DNA of 64,000 nucleotides from Brachionus koreanus (lineage: Eukaryota > Rotifera > Eurotatoria > Ploima > Brachionidae): assembly GCA_016987375.1 (NCBI GenBank), contig PJRA01000313.1, positions 870,157-934,156 of the forward strand, written 5' to 3'. The translations under genes and the position numbers were made by a program. The notes beneath the pieces are model-generated. The model had not been told where the DNA came from. It ran no database searches and was given only the letters and a program-made list of their open reading frames with translations. Of this stretch, positions 1 through 10,854 are shown piece after piece; position 1 is the stretch's first letter, and each line of letters starts with the position of its first letter.

Positions 1-360
1 ATTTTTTATTTTTTTTTCCCTAAAAAACCTATAGTCATAAACCATAGCATTAGACGTTCTAATTTTTAATTTTTTAGATTTAAACTCAGATAATATAAAT
101 TATAATGATTAGGTTAAAAAAACTCTCAACTTTATTTATCGGATCAATTTTGACGGAGGTTTTTACAATCAAAGTTGATAAATCTGACGTAAACTTAATG
201 GTGCATTATTTAATTTTTAATATTCAAAATTCACAAAGCTTTCAAAAATGGAATTTAATTTTAATTTTATTAAATTTGTTGATCAAGAGTTTTAATATTT
301 AATGATATTAAAAAAATTTTTGAAGATAAATTTGAATTTTTTTTTTCAAATTAAAATATC
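1..360. other. AT-rich non-coding stretch
   Basis: Very AT-rich with poly-A and poly-T runs. The 65-codon open frame at 105-302 has the composition of its surroundings and no recognisable motif, so I do not call it a gene. I see nothing else here. Confidence 0.6.
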
Positions 361-787
361 AGGTTCAGAAAGAAAACAATTTAAAATTCATATTTGATTA
401 ATACAAAGGATAGAATTTCAAAATCTAAAAATTTTGATGGAAAAAAAAATAAAATACATCTAAAATTTTCATTATATTTATTAATAAAAGCCACAACTCA
501 GCTTCAGTAGAACCATGTCTAATAAATAAAAAGACTAGCTCATGACTGATGCCCTCTTCATCGTAGTGACTTGTAAAAATCTTCAATAAAAGAATACATA
601 CTTCTTAAATGATTTTTTTTTAAAAGTGATTTGATGCATACAAATAAAATTTTATTAATAGTAAAATTTCTTCAAATAAAAAAAGATTTTTTTGATTAAT
701 TCAATAATATTAGTATAAAATAAAATAGACATCTTTTTCATTTATAAAATTTTGTTTTTTTGTTTCAGTTTAAAGCACATTTAAAAT

Positions 788-906
788 GCCTAGGACCATA
801 TCACGTTGAATGCACCGGTTCTCGTCCGATCACCGAAGTTAAGCAACGTCGAGCCCGGTTAGTACTTGGATGGGTGACCGCCTGGGAATACCGGGTGTTC
901 TAGGCC
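788..906 (+). rRNA. 5S ribosomal RNA
   Basis: This 119-nt sequence has the eukaryotic 5S layout: 5' end GCCTAGGACC pairing with the 3' end GTTCTAGGC, an A-box region around GAAGTTAAGCAACG, and the C-box region GGATGGGTGACCGCC inside the gene, as expected for a type 1 RNA polymerase III promoter. A T-run (ATTTTTTG) follows at once and is a plausible Pol III terminator. The copy at 23656-23774 differs by one base near the 3' end. 5S genes here are dispersed next to tRNA genes and not in a tandem 5S array. Confidence 0.97.
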
Positions 907-1494
907 TATTTTTTGTTTCTTTAATCAAGATAATACATTTTTATATTATTTCAAGTATGAAAATGGATTATTTTAAATATTGGGATGGAATCAATAAAAT
1001 ATTTTTTTATTATATATAACCCATGATTTTCTTTAACTTTTTGAAAATTTCTTATGGTGACTTGATTGCAAGTAAATGAATCTTTTAAATAAATTGATTT
1101 TAGATATCTCAAATACTTCAACAATCAACAATCAACAATCAGAATTAGCTATTGAATACATTTTTTCAAAAATATTTTACTGGGGTTAAAAATTAAATCC
1201 GGACTTTCAAGTTTCCAACATTTTCATTATTCCGACATCAAATTATCGAACCAAATGGGTCGGATTATCGAAGGTTGACTGTAGTTTAATTTTTTTTTAT
1301 CTATCTTTTTAATTTTAAGAAAACTTCGTTTTATTTTTTTCCAAATTTAAAAAAAATTCAAAAAATAGAATAAAAATTTTTAAATTCGTGGACAAAAAAA
1401 CCTCTCAAGAAAAATATTTAATTTCTTTATAAATCCAATTTTTATTTATCTGTATGAAAAAAATTTAAGACTTTGATTGCTTTATGAATACAAG

Positions 1495-1567
1495 GCCCGG
1501 TTAGCTCAGTCGGTAGAGCGTGAGACTTTTAATCTCAAGGCCAAGGGTTCGAGCCCCTTATCGGGCG
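1495..1567 (+). tRNA. tRNA-Lys (UUU)
   Basis: This 73-nt cloverleaf has acceptor GCCCGGT pairing with ATCGGGC, D-arm TAGCTCAGTCGGTAGAGC, anticodon loop CTTTTAA with anticodon TTT, T-arm AGGGTTCGAGCCCC and discriminator G. A T-run follows directly (Pol III terminator). It is the first of four identical copies in the window; all are preceded by a short conserved ACAAG. Confidence 0.97.
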
Positions 1568-1700
1568 AATTTTTTTTTTCTAGAATAATTTATTATTTCA
1601 TTTTGCATTTGCATTGATTACATGTTTAACATTCATTTTTCTTCGCATTTAAAAGCTTGTAAATTAAGTTCTGTTTCGAATATATTAAAAAATTTTAAAA

Positions 1701-3462
1701 ATGTTGGCATCACAAATAGTATTCACTTTATTTATAATTTTTTTTTTTAAATTTATCAAAACTATTTTAAATTATATTGGTGATTTTCGTCGAAAAAAAG
1801 ACCTTAAACATTTGCCAATCGTTCCTTTTGTCGGACATAAATTTCACCTCACTAAAAAAAGAACTGGTATAATTAACAACTGTTGTTAATTAAAAATTCT
1901 TATCACTTAATAATTCATAGAATTGTACGATTATTTCTTAGAGCTTAGTGATGGATTCAAAAATGAACCGTTTTGGTGTTTATGGATCGGTTTGTTTGGC
2001 CACCTCTTTTCAATCTTTTTTTATTCTGTTTGATTTCAGGAACTATTCCAATAGCTATCATTCACCACTGTGATATTGTTGATGCTTTCTTTACAACTTC
2101 TCAGCATACAAAAAAATCATGGCAGTACAATTTAGTTCATCCTTGGCTTGGTTCTGGTCTTTTGATTAGGTTTTTTTTTTAAATTAACTTGATTAGTTTT
2201 TATTAATTTCTCCATAGTGAGGGTGATAAATGGTATTCTAGGCGAAGACTCCTCACTAAAGCCTATCATTTCGAAATATTGGAAAAGTTCAATGAGATAA
2301 TGAATGAACACGCTGATTTATTGATTCAAAAATTTGAAAAATTAATTAAGGACAAGAAGAAAATTGAAATTTTCAAAGAATCAAAGCTGTGCACTTTGGA
2401 TATTATATGCGAAACAGCTATGGGTGTAAATTTAGAGTCTCAAAAAAGTACTAATTTAGATTATGTTTGGTGTGTCGACAAGTAATAATAAATTAAAAAA
2501 ATTTTTTTTTAATATTTGAAAAAAAATTAGCATAATTTAAAGAATTTTTTTTTCATAGAGCTTCTAAATTATTGAACGATAGGTTCAATGCACCCTGGTA
2601 CTGGGCTGACTTTGTGTATTACAAGACAGAGCCTGGTAAAGAGTTCAAAAAGTGTCTTGATGTGCTACACAATTTTACCAAGGATATTATTCAAAAGCGA
2701 GATGCTGAATTTGATGATTTAAGCTACGAGTCCAAGGGAAAATTTGCTTTTTTAGACATACTATTAGCAGCAAAGAGAAATGATTCAGATTTGACTTTTC
2801 AGGACATACAAGACGAAGTGGACACGTTTATGTTCGAGGGTCATGATACAACTGCTTCAGGTTTAGCATGGACCGTTCTTCTTTTGGCCGAATATCCAAC
2901 AATCCAGGAAAAACTTTATCGAGAAATCGAGAAAGAATTAGGTAATTAATTATTGATTTATTTAAAATTAAAATTTTTTTTATCAGAAAATGGCAGTAAA
3001 CAATTGACTTCAAACGATTTGCGAAGGTTAAAATATTTGGATTGTGTAATTAAAGAGTCAATGCGCTTGTATCCACCAGTGCCTTATATTGGACGAACAA
3101 TAACTGAAGATTGTGTCATTGGAGGCCATAAATTTAAAAAAAACGATCCAGTTATAATTGCTGTTTGCTCGATTCACAGAGATGAAAGATTTTTTTCCAA
3201 TCCGGAAAAATTCGATCCGGATCGATTTTTGAATGAAAGTGAGCTAAACAAACATCCATACTGCTATATTCCTTTTTCAGCAGGAAGAAGAAATTGTATA
3301 GGCCAAAAGTTTGCCATGATGGAACTCAAGATAATTTTGACAAGTTTAGTTAGAAGATTCAAAATTAAATCTAGTAAAAAGTTGAATGATGTTGTCAAAG
3401 TAGCCGAGCTCACTCTCCACACTATTGATGATGTTTACATAAATTTAGAGCCAAGATTTTAA
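1701..3462 (+). CDS. Cytochrome P450, CYP4-like (six exons)
   Basis: Predicted microsomal haem mono-oxygenase of about 488 residues, near the usual 500 of family CYP4, whose members typically omega-hydroxylate fatty acids; the substrate here is unknown. Exons from splice sites and phase: 1701-1866, 1942-1989, 2040-2169, 2218-2481, 2559-2941, 2987-3462. All introns are 45-77 bp with GT..AG ends and AT-rich interiors. Exon 1 gives a hydrophobic N-terminal anchor (about residues 3-22). Other marks are the CYP4-like HPWLGSGLL, I-helix EGHDTTASG (about residue 295; the usual A of AGxDTT is E), K-helix ESMR (about 353), FDPDRF, and the haem loop PFSAGRRNCIG with the ligand Cys (about 425). The usual proline-rich hinge is weak (LPIVPFVG). 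Start: first Met after the AT-rich leader. The gene looks intact. CYP4 clan is secure, subfamily is not. Confidence 0.92.
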
Positions 3463-4237
3463 AATAAAAATTTTAAATTTTTTTATTTTTTTTTGATTTT
3501 ACTAAGTTATCTTTTTACAAGAACTATAATTGTTTTCAAATTTAAATTAAGAAAAATCGATGTTAAAAAAACTAAAAATAAGCATTGATTTATTTATGGA
3601 AATATTTATTAATTGAATTTTGGTAACGAAAATAAAAAAAAATGACTGCTAATATTTTGAAATAGCATTAAGTAAAAATAAAATATTTCTATACAATAAA
3701 AAATAACTTTTATAGTAAACTATTTTATTTTATAATAAAAAACAAATTAAGTAAAAATTTATTAGATAAAATGTAATTATTAAATTAGATGGCAAAGTGA
3801 AAATGATTTTAAATTTTTACATTTTCATATTTTTAGATTTTTTGTGCAGTTTTTCAGAAAATTAAAAAAACTCTCTCTAATTATTTGGTGAACAAAATAA
3901 AAATTAAAAATTTTCTGAAATATTGCACAAAAAATCTAAAAATATAAAAATGTAAAAATGTAAAATTATTTTCATTTTGCCCATTAGATACATATCTGAT
4001 TATCATTAGTTGGTCATTGTCGATTTGTTTTTGTTTTTTTACTGATCTTCAAGTTGATGAAGATTCTAAACTAGCATTTATTTGTCTAAGACACAATCTA
4101 AAGGCTTTAATTGAAGTTATGATATTATTCTCTTGTTGGCATTTAGTTTTTCTTTATTGTTCAAAGGATTATTCATGCCGATACTATTGAAAATAAAGTA
4201 AAATTTATTTAAAAAAAAATTAATGTTAAAAAAAAAA
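3463..4237. other. P450 3' flank, AT-rich, with a foldback element
   Basis: This holds the P450 3' UTR (AATAAAA-type signals close behind the stop), the palindromic element at 3790-3983 and otherwise low-complexity AT-rich DNA. No other gene seen. Confidence 0.6.
3790..3983. mobile_element. Foldback MITE-like element
   Basis: The two ends are inverted copies of each other over about 75-80 bp: the left arm starts TGGCAAAGTGAAAAT and the right arm ends ATTTTCATTTTGCCCA. Almost the whole 194 bp would fold into one hairpin with a loop of about 35 bp. It is flanked on both sides by TTAGA (3785-3789 and 3984-3988), as expected for a target-site duplication. It encodes nothing. A non-autonomous DNA transposon is the likeliest reading; the superfamily is unknown. 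Confidence 0.7.
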
Positions 4238-4308
4238 TGCACTGGCCGGGAATCGAACCCGGGCCGCCCGCGTGGCAGGCGAGCATTCTACCACTGAACC
4301 ACCAGTGC
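4238..4308 (-). tRNA. tRNA-Gly (GCC)
   Basis: On the minus strand this reads GCACTGGTGGTTCAGTGG, anticodon loop CTGCCAC with anticodon GCC, T-arm CCGGGTTCGATTCCCGG and acceptor closure CCAGTGC, 71 nt including the discriminator A. It closely resembles metazoan tRNA-Gly(GCC). A T-run follows on the minus strand. It is one of three copies in the window, all on the minus strand. Confidence 0.97.
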
Positions 4309-5166
4309 TTATATCAAATAAAGTTTGACTTTAAAGACTTATCTTTTTATTTTCAAATTTTAGGAAAACAATTAAACATTTAAACTTTTTTAATCTTTAA
4401 TACATTACGCTTAAATGATCACTTTATTTTTGAAAAATATTTAGTTGTTTTTTTGGCAATCTTCTTATTTTTATAATATGTTCAATTAAAATATTTTTTT
4501 TAAGATTAGATTTTTTTGATTTTAGCATCTTTGTAATTTTAAAACTTTAAGTCATATGTTAAAATTAACAGAATTGAATCAAATTCAAATGATATATTTA
4601 ACTATTTGTTAAAATTAAAAATGATGTAAGTAGAAAGCTTAAGTGAAAATTTTAAAATTTTGGTTAAGCTATGTAATTATTGGAAAAAAAACTATAACAA
4701 CAGCAGGAACTCGTGAAATATGTCTAGTGGAAGGTTTTGCAGGTGTCAATGTTGGCTGACCCGTGACTTGACTACGAGTCTTGCGTCTCATGATAATACG
4801 AAATTATAACTGAAATTTGACTCATCACAACAAATCTCTAATAATATTTAGAATTTGCTACTTTAAAATAATTCATTTTCTACTGTTAAAAACGAATTAA
4901 AAATTTCTATTTATCATTTGTTTAAATCAATTAGAAATTGATATTTACCATGTAAGTTATGCTTGGATAAAAACTTAGAATTGTCCATAAAAAACGACTT
5001 TAATTTAACCAAAAATATATTACTTTTTAAAGAATTAATAATTAAAAAACAATGATAAATAAAAGTAAAAAAAAATTTTCATCATTTGGATAATATTAAT
5101 CTATAGAATGAAAAATGTGAATTTAAAGAATGAACAGTATTTTAAAATTAATTTTAGGAACACAAG
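4309..5166. other. Intergenic, AT-rich, with one less AT-rich island
   Basis: Mostly AT-rich with no gene signal. The exception is an island at about 4690-4800 that is clearly richer in G and C and contains a short basic reading frame (separate entry). Confidence 0.5.
4669..4791 (-). CDS. Short basic ORF, uncertain
   Basis: A 40-codon minus-strand frame starts with ATG (complement of CAT at 4789-4791) and is rich in Arg, Lys, Thr and Pro over its first 30 codons (begins MRRKTRSQVTGQ), then turns into AT-rich codons. Base composition of the first 95 bp stands out from its surroundings. It could be the first coding exon of a protein with a basic tail, or a non-coding RNA or transposon scrap. 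I found no convincing donor site or continuation. Low confidence. Confidence 0.2.
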   Translation of the reverse strand: MRRKTRSQVTGQPTLTPAKPSTRHISRVPAVVIVFFPIIT

Positions 5167-5239
5167 GCCCGGTTAGCTCAGTCGGTAGAGCGTGAGACTT
5201 TTAATCTCAAGGCCAAGGGTTCGAGCCCCTTATCGGGCG
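5167..5239 (+). tRNA. tRNA-Lys (UUU)
   Basis: Identical in its 73 nt to the copy at 1495-1567, with anticodon TTT, conserved ACAAG immediately upstream and a T-run terminator downstream. The first Helitron-like element begins 55 bp after its end. Confidence 0.97.
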
Positions 5240-5457
5240 AATTTTTTTTTGTTTAATAAAAATATTATGAAAAATTAATTTTTTTTACAATTAATCCTCT
5301 TATATATAAATGCGAAAAAAAGTTGTGTGTCTGCGTGAACTTAAAATCGAAGCGTTCACTTTAAAATTACGTATGAGGGCTCATTTTGAAGCTAATCAAT
5401 AGTAGAGATGGCGCAAATTATTATCTCGCTATTGGAGTGAAAGGCGGAGGCTGTAGG

Positions 5458-6500
5458 CTAATTTGAATAAAAATGGCCTAAAATTGAAATTAGTTATTTT
5501 TGGGATTTTTTGAAGTTTTCTGACTAAATCGAGGGTGTAGATTACGAATATGAGGTTGTTTTTGTGTAAGACTTAGGCTAAGGGCGTAAAGGCTAATTTT
5601 AAGTGATTTTTAAAATTCAAGTGAGTCTACAGCTTGACCCTTTCACTCCAATAGCGATTTTATTGCAGAATTCGAATTCTCGACTAAAATTGAGCCAGAA
5701 AAATGTTTTACTTTACAAAATGACCTTTCGATTAAGGCTATAGGCTAATTTGAATGAAAATGGCCTAAAAATGAAAAAAATTATTTTTGAGATTTCTTAA
5801 TTTTTTTTGGTCAATTTGGGGGTGTAGATTACGAATATGAGGTTGGTTTTGTCCGCGGACTTAGGCTTTGGGCGTGAGGGCTAATTTTAAGTGAAGTCAA
5901 ATATTTAATCGAGACTACAGCTTGACCCTATCACTTTTATAGCGATTTTATTGCTTAAATCGAATTCTCGACTTAAATTGAGCCAGAATAATGTTTTATT
6001 TGACGAAATGACCGTTCGATTAAGGCTGTAGGCGCCCTTGACCCAAATTGACCAAAAAAGTTTTCATAAAAAAAAAAAAAACATATGTTTTTCAATAAAT
6101 CTAAGGGCGCTGATCACGAATATGAACTTGGTTTTTCGGTCTGACTTGAACCTGGGCTGTAAGGACCCATTAAAAATTTCAAAAATAACTTGAGTTAGTC
6201 CACAGGTCGACTGTACCGCTCCAATAGCTATTTAATTGCAGAAAAGAAACTCTCGACATAAAAAAAGCCAGATAAATTATTTCACTTAAAAAAATAACTA
6301 CTTGATCAAGGCTGTAGGTACTCTTGACTGAAATTGGCCAAAACAATGTCGTCAAAAAAAATTAAGATCAAATTGTTATTTAGCTATTTATAGGGCGCTG
6401 ATTGCGAAAATGAACTTGACTTGAAGTGCTGGATAAAGTTAAGATATTTAAAAAATGCTCAAAGAAATTAATGTCAATTAAGTGTAGAAATAAATTAGAT
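5458..6500. repeat. Diverged 287-bp internal tandem repeat of the Helitron-like element
   Basis: The motif GGCTAATTTGAATAAAAATGG at its start recurs at steps of 287, 288 and 286 bp (near 5458, 5745, 6033 and 6319) with growing divergence. Each unit carries a 'GTAGATTACGAATATGAGGTTG'-like core (partly changed in later units), a stretch like CTACAGCTTGACCC, and a block like ATAGCGATTTTATTGC. About 3.5 units are present. The same array is in copy 2 from about 7794. Confidence 0.7.
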
Positions 6501-6889
6501 TAGTTAAGTAGATCAAAAATGTTTTAAAAAAAATGTTATTAATTAATAATTAATTTAAAATAAAGGAGTTAAATTAATAAAAAAATTAAAATGACCAAAT
6601 ATGCCAGCTTTAAGCGAGCAACCAACGTGCAGCGAAGCTGCTAATCTTCGTCCCAACCTATAAGTGGGCCAACTAATTTTTTGCGAAAGAAACTTGGCGA
6701 AGCCAAGTTGATTTCGCCCATTATAAAAAGTCCAGCTGGCCATCATAAATGCGAGACCGACAGGTCGAGCACCGTTTAAAGCCAGCGTGCTGGCCGTACA
6801 TAAACAAAGAAAAGTATAAATTTTGAGATTGATCTATATCATCAGTTGAAAATATATAAAATATATATAATAGAGTAGTTTGTCCAAAA

Positions 6890-7470
6890 ATAACACAACT
6901 GAAGGGGAGTTGGTCCCAAATTAAATAATTAAAGTGGTTTAAGTGCTAAAATAACACAACTGAAGGGGAGTTAGTCCCAAAATAACACAATTTAAAAAAA
7001 AGTTGAGATAATTTAAAGGAAGTTGGCCCAAAAAAAAGCAATTGAAGGGGAGTTGGTCCCAAATTAAAACAATTGAGAGGGAGTTGGTCCCAAAATAACA
7101 CAACTGAAGGGGTGTTGGTCCCAAATTAAAGCAATTTAAAGGGTGTAAGTCCTAAAATAACACAACTGAAAGGGAGTTAGTCCCAAAATAACACAACTTA
7201 AGGGTAGTTGGTCCCAAAATAACACAACTGAAGGGGAGTTCCTCCCTAAATAACACTATTGAAGGGAAGTTGGTCCCAAATTAAAGCAATTTAAAGGGTG
7301 TAAGTCCTAAAATAACACAACTGAAAGGGATTTGGTCCAAAAAATAACACTATTGAAGGGAAGTTAGTCCCAAATAAACGCAATTGAACGTAAGTTGGTC
7401 GCAAATAAACCCAATTCAGAAGAAATGGTCCAGAAAAAAAACACTTAAAATGGAATTGGTTCCGGAAAAA
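6890..7470. repeat. 31-bp minisatellite in Helitron-like copy 1
   Basis: Units of about 31 bp (core AACTGAAGGGGAGTTGGTCC) repeat with many small variants and some units with deletions. The open minus-strand frames across it are products of the repeat and are not genes. There are no unique spacers, so it is not a CRISPR-type array. Confidence 0.8.
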
Positions 7471-7630
7471 CACTATAAAACACTTTTATTATTAAATTTT
7501 CAGTTCTAGAAATATAAAGAGGTAAAAACCTAAAAAAGAGTGTCAGCAAGAGCGAAGCCGCTAGGACCTGTATAAAATCTGCAAGATTTTAGCATCAAAG
7601 TCAAGAAGAGAGAGTCCGACATAGAGCTAG

Positions 7631-10600
7631 TCCTCTTATATATAAATGCGAAAAAAAGTTGTGTGTCTGCGTGAACTTAAAATCGAAGCGTTCACTTTAA
7701 AATTACGTATGAGGGCTCATTTTGAAGCTAATCAATAGTAGAGATGGCGCAAATTATTATCTCGCTATTGGAGTGAAAGGCGGAGGCTGTAGGCTAATTT
7801 GAATAAAAATGGCCTAAAATTGAAATTAGTTATTTTTGGGATTTTTTGAAGTTTTCTGACTAAATCGAGGGTGTAGATTACGAATATGAGGTTGTTTTTG
7901 TGTAAGACTTAGGCTAAGGGCGTAAAGGCTAATTTTAAGTGATTTTTAAAATTCAAGTGAGTCTACAGCTTGACCCTTTCACTCCAATAGCGATTTTATT
8001 GCAGAATTCGAATTCTCGACTAAAATTGAGCCAGAAAAATGTTTTACTTTACAAAATGACCTTTCGATTAAGGCTATAGGCTAATTTGAATGAAAATGGC
8101 CTAAAAATGAAAAAAATTATTTTTGAGATTTCTTAATTTTTTTTGGTCAATTTGGGGGTGTAGATTACGAATATGAGGTTGGTTTTGTCCGCGGACTTAG
8201 GCTTTGGGCGTGAGGGCTAATTTTAAGTGAAGTCAAATATTTAATCGAGACTACAGCTTGACCCTATCACTTTTATAGCGATTTTATTGCTTAAATCGAA
8301 TTCTCGACTTAAATTGAGCCAGAATAATGTTTTATTTGACGAAATGACCGTTCGATTAAGGCTGTAGGCGCCCTTGACCCAAATTGACCAAAAAAGTTTT
8401 CATAAAAAAAAAAAAAACATATGTTTTTCAATAAATCTAAGGGCGCTGATCACGAATATGAACTTGGTTTTTCGGTCTGACTTGAACCTGGGCTGTAAGG
8501 ACCCATTAAAAATTTCAAAAATAACTTGAGTTAGTCCACAGGTCGACTGTACCGCTCCAATAGCTATTTAATTGCAGAAAAGAAACTCTCGACATAAAAA
8601 AAGCCAGATAAATTATTTCACTTAAAAAAATAACTACTTGATCAAGGCTGTAGGTACTCTTGACTGAAATTGGCCAAAACAATGTCGTCAAAAAAAATTA
8701 AGATCAAATTGTTATTTAGCTATTTATAGGGCGCTGATTGCGAAAATGAACTTGACTTGAAGTGCTGGATAAAGTTAAGATATTTAAAAAATGCTCAAAG
8801 AAATTAATGTCAATTAAGTGTAGAAATAAATTAGATTAGTTAAGTAGATCAAAAATGTTTTAAAAAAAATGTTATTAATTAATAATTAATTTAAAATAAA
8901 GGAGTTAAATTAATAAAAAAATTAAAATGACCAAATATGCCAGCTTTAAGCGAGCAACCAACGTGCAGCGAAGCTGCTAATCTTCGTCCCAACCTATAAG
9001 TGGGCCAACTAATTTTGTGCGAAAGAAACTTGGCGAAGCCAAGTAGATTTCGCCAATTATGTAAAGTCCAGCTGGCCATCATAAATGCGAGACCGACAGG
9101 TCGAGCACCGTTTAAAGCCAGCGTGCTGGCCGTACATAAACAAAGAAAAGTATAAATTTTGAGATTGATCTATATCATCAGTTGAAAATATATAAAATAT
9201 ATATAATAGAGTAGTTTGTCCAAAAATAACACAACTGAAGGGGAGTTGGTCCCAAATTAAATAATTAAAGTGGTTTAAGTGCTAAAATAACACAACTGAA
9301 GGGGAGTTAGTCCCAAAATAACACAATTTAAAAAAAAGTTGAGATAATTTAAAGGAAGTTGGCCCAAAAAAAAGCAATTGAAGGGGAGTTGGTCCCAAAT
9401 TAAAACAATTGAGAGGGAGTTGGTCCCAAAATAACACAACTGAAGGGGAATTGGTCCCAAAATAACACAATTTAAAAAAAAGTTGAGATAATTTAAAGAA
9501 GTTGAACCAAAAAAAAGAAATTTAAAGGGAGTTGGTCCCAAATTAAAAAATTAAAGGGCTGTAAGTCCTAAAATAATACAACTGAAGGGGAATTGGACCC
9601 ATTATGATCATATTAGCTTTGTCAAAAAAATTAGAAAAAAATTTTTATTTTAAATGCTAATCAAACAACGTTCCATATTAGGCAAACTAATTTTGTGCGA
9701 AAGAAACTTGGCGAAGCCAAGTAGATTTCGCCAATTATGTAAAGTCCAGCTGGCCATCATAAATGCGAGACCGACAGGTCGAGCATCGTTTAAAGCCAGC
9801 GTGCTGGCCGTGTTTAGACAAGTTAATTCATTAATGTGAGATTGATCTGTATCATCTGTCAAAACTTTGCTCCAAAAGCAACTAAATTAACTCAATTTTA
9901 GAGTAGTTGGTCCCAAAATAACACAACTGAAAGGAAATTAGTCCCACAATAAATCAAATAAAGTGACGTTGGTCTCAGAATTTCACTATCATTAAGTTAT
10001 TGCTGCTGAAATAACACAATTGAGGGGGAAATTGTCCTAAAATTTCACAATTGAAAGGGAGTTGGTCCCAAAATAACACAACTGAAGGGGAGTTGGTCCC
10101 AAAATAACACAACTGAAGGGGAGTTGGTCCCAAATTAAATAATTAAAGTGGTTTAAGTGATAAAATAACACAAATGAAGGGGGGTTAGTCCCAAAATAAC
10201 ACAATTGAAGGGGAGTTGGTCCCAAATTAAATAATTAAAGTGGTTTAAGTGATAAAATAACACAAATGAAGGGGGGTTAGTCCCAAAATAACACAATTGA
10301 AGGGGAGTTGGTCCCAAATTAAAACAATTGAGAGGGAGTTTGTCCCAAAATAACACAATTAAATAAAAGTTGAGATAATTTAAAGAAAGTTGTCCCAAAA
10401 AAAAGCAATTTAAAGGGAAGTTGGTCCCAAATTAAAAAATAAAAGGGCTGTAAGTCCTAAAATAACACAACTGAATTGGTCCCAAAATAGCACACTAGAA
10501 GGGGAGTTGGTCCCAAATTAAAATATTGAGAGGGAGTTAGTCCCAAAATAACACAATTGAAGGGAAGTTGTCCCAAAAAAAAGCAATTTAAAGGAAGATG

Positions 10601-10844
10601 GCCTCTAATAACACAATCGAGAGGGAGATGCTGCTAAAATAACCCAAAAGATCAAATTTTTTTAGGTATTAGAATAAAATAGTTATTAATCAAAATCTTA
10701 TGTATAAATTCTCAATACAGGAGATATGAAAGGAAATAGTCAAAAAAAGAGAGTCAAGTAGGGCGAAGCCGCTAGGACCTGTATAAAATCTGCAAGATTT
10801 TAGTATCAAAATCTAGAAGAAAAGAGAGTCCCACATAGAGCTAG
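7631..10844 (+). mobile_element. Non-autonomous Helitron-like element, copy 2 (head to tail)
   Basis: It begins directly after the CTAG of copy 1 with the same TCCTCTTATATA start and ends GAGCTAG followed by T at 10845. The first 1.3 kb and more match copy 1 base for base at an offset of 2336 bp as far as I could compare; differences begin near 9017. It is about 0.9 kb longer because an inner segment (internal palindrome region plus minisatellite) is present again near 9680-10640. Head-to-tail copies sharing one junction base fit rolling-circle products or unequal exchange. Confidence 0.65.
9226..10640. repeat. 31-bp minisatellite in Helitron-like copy 2, two blocks
   Basis: The same 31-bp unit as in copy 1 occurs at about 9226-9600 and 9900-10640. 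Between the blocks (9680-9830) lies a second copy of the segment holding GCCAGCGTGCTGGC. Exact runs of units near 10060-10130 and duplicated groups at 10140-10310 point to recent slippage or unequal exchange. It has no coding potential. Confidence 0.8.
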
Positions 10845-10854
10845 TTATTTAATT

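Larger units (their letters stand above)
361..1580 (+). repeat. Segmental duplication unit containing 5S rRNA and tRNA-Lys, left copy
   Basis: This block (leader, 5S gene, about 590 bp of spacer, tRNA-Lys) recurs in inverted orientation at 22650-23890, and in part at 10855-11140 and 13009-14090. Shared segments outside the RNA genes include 440-740 (reverse complement of 10855-11120, near identical), about 1000-1110 (reverse complement of about 22985-23090) and the 110 bp upstream of the tRNA. Homology well beyond the RNA genes shows duplication of DNA blocks and not just insertion of RNA-gene copies. Confidence 0.75.
5295..7630 (+). mobile_element. Non-autonomous Helitron-like element, copy 1
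   Basis: It starts TCCTCTTATATATAAATGCG, a TC start of the kind seen in Helitrons, and ends GAGCTAG, matching the CTRR end. The base before is A and the base after is T, the classic A|T insertion point. A 7-bp hairpin (AAAATCT GCA AGATTTT) lies about 40 nt before the 3' end, further in than usual. No Rep or helicase is encoded. Inside are a diverged tandem repeat of about 287 bp (5458 to about 6500), a short palindrome GCCAGCGTGCTGGC near 6780, and a minisatellite of 31-bp units (about 6890-7470). The next element starts on the following base. Termini and target fit Helitrons; the off-position hairpin keeps this provisional. Confidence 0.65.

Noticed and set aside
105..302. 65-codon open frame near the window start
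   Set aside because: Composition equals the flanking AT-rich DNA, no domain or splice context, and such frames are frequent by chance here.
510..600. Possible small nuclear or spliced-leader RNA next to the 5S gene
   Set aside because: The segment is copied exactly at 11030-11110, but I saw no Sm site, known leader sequence or convincing C/D boxes; its conservation is explained by block duplication.
4669..4791. Possible centromeric histone H3 N-terminal tail
   Set aside because: Only general basic composition supports it; no alpha-N or histone-fold sequence follows on the minus strand.
6939..10398. Minus-strand frames rich in Gly/Pro/Leu/Phe (MGPTPLQLCYFG and variants)
   Set aside because: They are translations of the 31-bp minisatellite; frames change with unit variants and nothing outside the array continues them.
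9900..10640. Regularly spaced repeats of about 31 bp that could suggest a CRISPR array
   Set aside because: Repeats are directly adjacent with no unique spacers, units vary, and the DNA is from an animal genome.
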